Positions 5,171 to 8,499 of a DNA stretch of 8,499 nucleotides are shown in pieces. The notes under the pieces were generated by a model, which had not been told where the DNA came from, did not search any database, and worked only from the letters and a program-made list of their open reading frames with translations. Position 1 is the first letter of the stretch; each line of letters opens with the position of its first letter. The stretch is from JBOGVZ01 sp050692985 (GTDB taxonomy: Bacteria > Actinomycetota > UBA4738 > CALAEC01), in assembly GCA_050692985.1 (NCBI GenBank), contig JBOGVZ010000027.1, positions 1-8,499 on the forward strand, in the 5' to 3' direction. The position numbers and the translations under genes are program-made.

Positions 5171-5713
5171 TCAGTCCGCTACGGTCCGCCGGCGCCTGAG
5201 CAGCAGCGCCGAGGCCGCCCCGAGGAGGAAGCCGCCGGCCCCGCCGACGGCCCATGCGGTCGCCGAGGTCCGGGCCGCCGTGTTGGCGGCCGCCCTTGTA
5301 ACGAGCCGGTCCCCGCCGACCGTGCCGCCTGTGCCCGCGTCCAGGCCCTCGCCGACCACGACCGCACCCGTCATGCCCGTGTGGTACGTGCAGGCGTAGG
5401 GATAGACCCCGTCCTCATCGAACGTGGCGGTGAAGCTGTCGCCGCGAACCATGGGTTCGATCCGGCCCCATCCCATCGCGCTCACGTTGTGAGTAAAGAA
5501 GTCCCGGTTGACGAAGGTGACCGCCGTCCCCGGATCCACCCGAAGGACGGTGGGCGAGAAACAGGAGCCCGACATGGCCACGGTGTCGCCGGGGCCCTCC
5601 GTGGCGCCCCCGCGGCACCCTCCGCCGCCGCCCGCCGAAGCGGGAACCGCCCACATCGTGGACCCTAGTACGATCGCGGCAGCCAGTCCGCCGCGCACAA
5701 GCCCCAACTGCAT
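5171..5713 (-). CDS. Membrane-anchored cupredoxin (plastocyanin-like type 1 copper protein)
   Basis: This 180-residue protein starts at the ATG at 5713, which has GGGAGGG seven bases upstream; an earlier GTG at 5743 lacks this. Residues 1-27 are a signal peptide (core AAAIVLG, cleavage near PASA|GGG). Residues of about 40-122 form a plastocyanin/azurin-like domain with an intact type 1 copper site: His75 (FFTHNVSA), then Cys108, His111 and Met114 in YACTYHTGM, the CxxHxxM spacing of short cupredoxins. Cys33 and Cys51 may form a disulfide. After a Gly/Thr/Ala linker, residues of about 154-172 form a transmembrane helix followed by RRRR, which anchors the domain on the outer face. The role is probably single-electron transfer, with copper handling as the alternative. 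It lies 71 bp after the polytopic membrane protein gene on the same strand, so it is probably the second gene of that operon. Confidence 0.92.
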   Translation of the reverse strand: MQLGLVRGGLAAAIVLGSTMWAVPASAGGGGGCRGGATEGPGDTVAMSGSCFSPTVLRVDPGTAVTFVNRDFFTHNVSAMGWGRIEPMVRGDSFTATFDEDGVYPYACTYHTGMTGAVVVGEGLDAGTGGTVGGDRLVTRAAANTAARTSATAWAVGGAGGFLLGAASALLLRRRRTVAD

Positions 5714-5784
5714 CGCTCGGCCCTCCCGGTCCGTTTTCCCCACCTACACCGGCCGGCCCGGGCCGGTTCCCGGGGGCGAGGGTG

Positions 5785-6966
5785 CTACGTCTGGGCGGCC
5801 GTCGTCGCCGCCATCGTCACGCTGACCGAAACGGCCAGGGTCACCATCGCCGGCTGACGGTGCTGCACCGTCGCCCGCCGGGCCAGTACGAGCGCGCCGA
5901 GCACGTGCCCGGCCAGCAGGACCCCCACCTGAACCGCGACCAGGCCCACCGTTCCGAGTGGATCGGGGTCGAGTGAGGAGCCGCGACCCAGCGGGCCGCC
6001 GCCGGAACCGAACGGATCGATCAGGAGGCCGGGGAGGAGCTGGAGGCTCGTGAACAGCCGGTTGCGCGACAGGGCCATGGCCACCGCGACGGCGACCACC
6101 GCCGGGACCATGGCCGCGGCCACGCTCCCCCGGGCATCGGCGGCGTCGGCTCGCCGATCGGCCCACCCGAGCAGGAGCGCGAAACCTCCTGCCGCCACGG
6201 CCAGCCCCCCGGTCGCCAGGACCAGCGCGTGCTCCGCCACGTTGAGGTCGCCCCACAGGGTCGACCTCCTGATGGCGCTGAACGTCAGTCCTCCGGCGAG
6301 CGCGCCGAGGACCAGGGCGGCACCTCGCGGTGGCCGCCACGACCGGAGGGCGTCCCGGCGGAGCAGCGCGGCCCACCCGAACACCAGGCCGAACACCTCG
6401 ACCCGCGAGAGCCATGAGGTTCGACCGAGGGCCAGGCACCCGACCAGCGTCACGATCGAGTACCCGGCCAGCGCCAGCCCAACCGCCCGCGGGTGGAGGG
6501 GGGTCGGGTAGGCGCCCAGGTACCACGTCAGCGCCAGGGCCGGGATCGCAGCCCACCGCACGTCACGGCCCGGCCCGCTCGTGGGAGCCATCGGGCGAGC
6601 CAGGGCGTCCCACGGGTCGACCCATCGCCACACTGCGCCGAGGAAGGCGCTGCCCAGCAGCAGGACCGGCCAGGCGGTCCCGACGACCAGCGCCGGGGCC
6701 AGGTTCTCCAGCTCCTGCGTCGATCCGGCCCGGCCGGCCACCACCGCCAGCACGAGCAGGCCCACCGCCACGACGCGCGTGATGATCATCGGTCCGCCGA
6801 GCTGACCGTGCCAGGACTGGACCTCAAGGTGCGCCTCCGAGGCTGGGGGAGCATCCGGGTCCGGCCAGAACCGGCCCACCAACGTGACGATCAGCGCGGC
6901 GGCCACCGCGGCCGAGATGGGGGGAAGGCGAAGTCCGCCCGGATCGAAAAGCGGGTGGGCCAGCAC
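5785..6966 (-). CDS. Polytopic membrane protein, 'fenitrothion hydrolase'-type family, function unknown
   Basis: This protein of about 393 residues has roughly 11 hydrophobic segments (approx. 17-33, 62-78, 91-113, 137-153, 161-179, 190-203, 214-230, 245-268, 283-300, 337-363, 374-391). Short hydrophilic loops carry the motifs DPWDALAR (117-124), SRNRLFTSLQ (about 300-309) and DPDPLG (333-338), then a GHVLG helix (353-357). These agree with my memory of an actinobacterial family labelled 'fenitrothion hydrolase' in databases, a label that does not establish an enzyme activity here. The start is uncertain: GTG at 6966 gives an N-terminus beginning LAHPLFDP, like family members, but its ribosome binding site (GGCGGGG) is distant. 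TTG at 7014 is an alternative, and the open frame reaches 7248, overlapping the divergent gene. It is probably cotranscribed with the downstream cupredoxin. Lack of any signature for transport or catalysis leaves the role open. Confidence 0.78.
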   Translation of the reverse strand: MLAHPLFDPGGLRLPPISAAVAAALIVTLVGRFWPDPDAPPASEAHLEVQSWHGQLGGPMIITRVVAVGLLVLAVVAGRAGSTQELENLAPALVVGTAWPVLLLGSAFLGAVWRWVDPWDALARPMAPTSGPGRDVRWAAIPALALTWYLGAYPTPLHPRAVGLALAGYSIVTLVGCLALGRTSWLSRVEVFGLVFGWAALLRRDALRSWRPPRGAALVLGALAGGLTFSAIRRSTLWGDLNVAEHALVLATGGLAVAAGGFALLLGWADRRADAADARGSVAAAMVPAVVAVAVAMALSRNRLFTSLQLLPGLLIDPFGSGGGPLGRGSSLDPDPLGTVGLVAVQVGVLLAGHVLGALVLARRATVQHRQPAMVTLAVSVSVTMAATTAAQT

Positions 6967-6991
6967 GGCGGGATCATAGCCCCGCCAGGGT

Positions 6992-7021
6992 TTGAGCTTG
7001 CCTCCGGCGAACAAATACCAT
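6992..7021 (+). promoter_or_regulatory. Candidate promoter for the LVIVD propeller gene
   Basis: TTGAGC (6992-6997), an 18-bp spacer and TACCAT (7016-7021) form a sigma-70-type promoter with the same geometry as the one at 4234-4263. Start near 7028 would give a leader of about 36 nt ending in AGGGGGTGG (7051-7059). The -10 lies in ATACCATA, whose complement offers TATGGT, so the divergent membrane-protein operon could use an overlapping promoter (possible -35 TTGGGT on the minus strand near 7041-7036, at a short spacing). Confidence 0.42.
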
Positions 7022-7063
7022 ACGCATCGCGAAGAGCACCCAACGTCCTCAGGGGGTGGTCCG

Positions 7064-8499
7064 ATGAAGACGCGCAGCCTGTCCCTGTCCGCGCTGTTCG
7101 CCCTCGGGTTGGCCGTAGTGGCCACGCCGGCCGCTGCCGACCATACGAACCCGAACACGCCGCTCGCCCCAACGGAAGGAGGGCCGCCCCCCGCGCTCAC
7201 AACGTTCGGGGAGGGCACGTGGGAGTTCATCGACAACTTCCCGATCAACCCCGGCTCCGACCTCGAGTTCTTCCAGGCCGGTGGGGACGTCTACGTTGCC
7301 TCGGGGACGCTCGGCCAGGCTCCCGAGGACCACGTCGGCCAGCGGATCGTCCGGCTCACCGCGAACGGCGCCGTGGCCCCCGAATGGCGGGCGGACCACG
7401 GGTCGGCCGCATGCGTCATCGGAAGTACTGGCGTCACCGGTCTACAGCACGACTCCCAGGTGACCGGGTACACCGAGCCCGAGCTCCTCGTGGACACGAC
7501 GGATGCGACCGGCCGCTGCCACGACACCGGCACGAACGGGGGCGGCCTGGAGATCGTCGATATCAGCGGGATCGAGGATCCCTCCTTCGAGCCCCGAGAG
7601 ATCCACCTGACCCGCCAGGCGGGGTTCTCCCACACCCACACCGTGGACGCGAAGCGCCCGTGGATCGTCTACAACTCGAACTCCGACTTCAGCGGGCGTC
7701 CCTGGATCGACGTCGTCAACATCAAGTCGTGCCTGGGACTGGGAGCGATGTCTCTCGCTCAGAAGCGAGACGCGTGTCGCCCGGTCGTCCACCGGATCTC
7801 GTTCCAGCCGGACTGGTCCCGGCAGCGGAACTGGTACGACGGCCAGCTCCGGCCCGGGTCCGAGGCGGGATGCCACGACATCACCTCGGTGGGTAGCCGC
7901 CTGTACTGCGCCGCGCTGAACGCCACCCTGATCTTCGATGTGTCGAACCTGACCGTTCCCAAGACCGGTGCCGTTCGCGGCACGCCGCTGTCATGCACGC
8001 TGACCGACGGAACGGACACGACCGCCAGGGTTACCGACTGCAGCGGCGCCGGTCCCGGCTCGCCGCAGGCGGAGGGATGGTCGTTCCTGGGGACGTTCAA
8101 CCACCCGGGGCGCGACTGTCTGCCGCCGCCGGGCGACAACCAGAGCTGCAACACGAACCTCTTCGTGCCCCCGAGCGAGGGCGTGTCGGTGTCCCATGAA
8201 GCCGACCCGACGCACGACGGCAAGTGGATGCTCGTGACGGACGAGCGGGGCGGCGGCGTGGTCCCGCCGGGGGCCTCGTGCGCGCCGGGGGTGGACAACC
8301 CGGAGGGGAATGGCGGGGCCCACGTCTTCGACATCCGGAACCCGTCCAACATCCGGTACGCGCTCACACCCTCGGGTGAAAAGGCCGTGTTCATCAGCGA
8401 CATCGTGAACCCGGCGGCGACGTTCTGCGACATCCACGTGATCGAGCACATCCCGGGTGAGCAACGGCTCATCGTGGCGTACTACTCGAGCGGCACGAA
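7064..8499 (+). CDS. Secreted LVIVD-type beta-propeller protein (3' end beyond window)
   Basis: The ATG at 7064 follows AGGGGGTGG at 7051-7059. The frame stays open to the window end, giving 478 residues without a stop. Residues 1-25 are a signal peptide (MKTRSLSLS, cleavage near PAAA|DHT). The mature protein has repeated strands ending in 'xIVDI'-like patterns typical of LVIVD repeats: LEIVDISGIEDP (162-173), WIDVVNIKS (214-222), TLIFDVSNL (288-296) and AHVFDIRNPSNI (419-430), which imply a propeller. Histidine motifs stand near blade junctions: SHTHT (189-193), CHD (270-272), SHEAD (377-381) and CDIHVIEH (455-462). Twelve Cys in this part suggest disulfides. I recall similar actinobacterial secreted proteins carrying HTHTVD and VTDERGGG segments; none has a function known to me. 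The clustered His could bind a metal, but this is inference. It is divergent from the membrane protein/cupredoxin operon. Confidence 0.88.
   Translation, partial: MKTRSLSLSALFALGLAVVATPAAADHTNPNTPLAPTEGGPPPALTTFGEGTWEFIDNFPINPGSDLEFFQAGGDVYVASGTLGQAPEDHVGQRIVRLTANGAVAPEWRADHGSAACVIGSTGVTGLQHDSQVTGYTEPELLVDTTDATGRCHDTGTNGGGLEIVDISGIEDPSFEPREIHLTRQAGFSHTHTVDAKRPWIVYNSNSDFSGRPWIDVVNIKSCLGLGAMSLAQKRDACRPVVHRISFQPDWSRQRNWYDGQLRPGSEAGCHDITSVGSRLYCAALNATLIFDVSNLTVPKTGAVRGTPLSCTLTDGTDTTARVTDCSGAGPGSPQAEGWSFLGTFNHPGRDCLPPPGDNQSCNTNLFVPPSEGVSVSHEADPTHDGKWMLVTDERGGGVVPPGASCAPGVDNPEGNGGAHVFDIRNPSNIRYALTPSGEKAVFISDIVNPAATFCDIHVIEHIPGEQRLIVAYYSSGT

Noticed and set aside
5753..5766. A perfect 14-bp GC palindrome (CCGGCCCGGGCCGG) between the membrane protein and cupredoxin genes.
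   Set aside because: It has no loop or T run to act as a terminator and is not evidently an operator; a GC-only palindrome of this size is unremarkable in such DNA, so it is not called.
6493..7896. A plus-strand 467-residue open frame across the membrane protein gene and the start of the propeller gene.
   Set aside because: It is Arg/Pro/Gly-rich and out of frame with the signal-peptide-bearing propeller from 7064 and opposite the hydrophobic membrane protein; it is a GC-driven shadow.
7759..8472. A minus-strand 237-residue open frame near the right end.
   Set aside because: It is antisense to the well-supported LVIVD propeller and shows no start signal or recognisable domain.

Overview
The window looks like chromosomal DNA from a high-GC actinomycete-like bacterium (Actinomycetota, possibly an uncultivated soil or sediment lineage). 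The basis is: strongly G/C-biased third codon positions, frequent GTG starts with GGAGG-type ribosome binding sites, TANNNT-type -10 elements, and protein families that I recognise from Actinobacteria (LVIVD-type propeller, short secreted matrixin-like peptidase, 'fenitrothion hydrolase'-type membrane protein, PD40 propeller with an Ig-like tail). The genus cannot be named from sequence alone.

Layout, left to right. (1) 55-126 is a complete tRNA-Ala(CGC), followed by a hairpin terminator (133-165). (2) 162-1358 is a visibly less GC-rich stretch holding two decayed genes: a 5'-truncated, frameshifted secreted matrixin-like metalloprotease, and a lipoprotein of unknown function with its own frameshift. 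One frame happens to stay open across both, so naive gene calling would report a single false 398-residue protein. The stretch is bounded by a 27-bp direct repeat (25 of 27 identical) made of the tRNA 3' end plus its downstream flank (119-145 and 1525-1551). That is the footprint expected of a tRNA-targeted insertion, but no integrase is present. (3) On the minus strand, 4156-2846 encodes a secreted DUF11-like/RTX-repeat/M23-like protein that lacks one canonical zinc ligand. It is followed by 2793-1588, a secreted six-repeat PD40 (TolB-like) propeller with an Ig-like C-terminal domain. (4) On the plus strand, 4308-4832 (secreted, unknown) and 4862-5140 (small acidic cytoplasmic protein, unknown) form a short operon. 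It converges on the next genes at a perfect 12-bp hairpin. (5) On the minus strand, 6966-5785 (about 11 membrane segments) and 5713-5171 (membrane-anchored type 1 copper protein) form a likely operon. (6) Divergent from it, 7064 to the window end encodes the first 478 residues of a secreted LVIVD-type beta-propeller that runs off the window.

The unifying theme is the cell envelope. Of the eight protein-coding loci, five intact ones carry a signal peptide, one is a polytopic membrane protein, and the two decayed ones derive from secreted proteins. I see no CRISPR array, defence island, biosynthetic cluster or active mobile element. The most interesting unit is the divergent cupredoxin/membrane protein/His-rich propeller locus, which could be a copper-linked extracytoplasmic redox module; that is inference from adjacency and residues only. 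The tRNA-flanked decayed island is the clearest structural anomaly.
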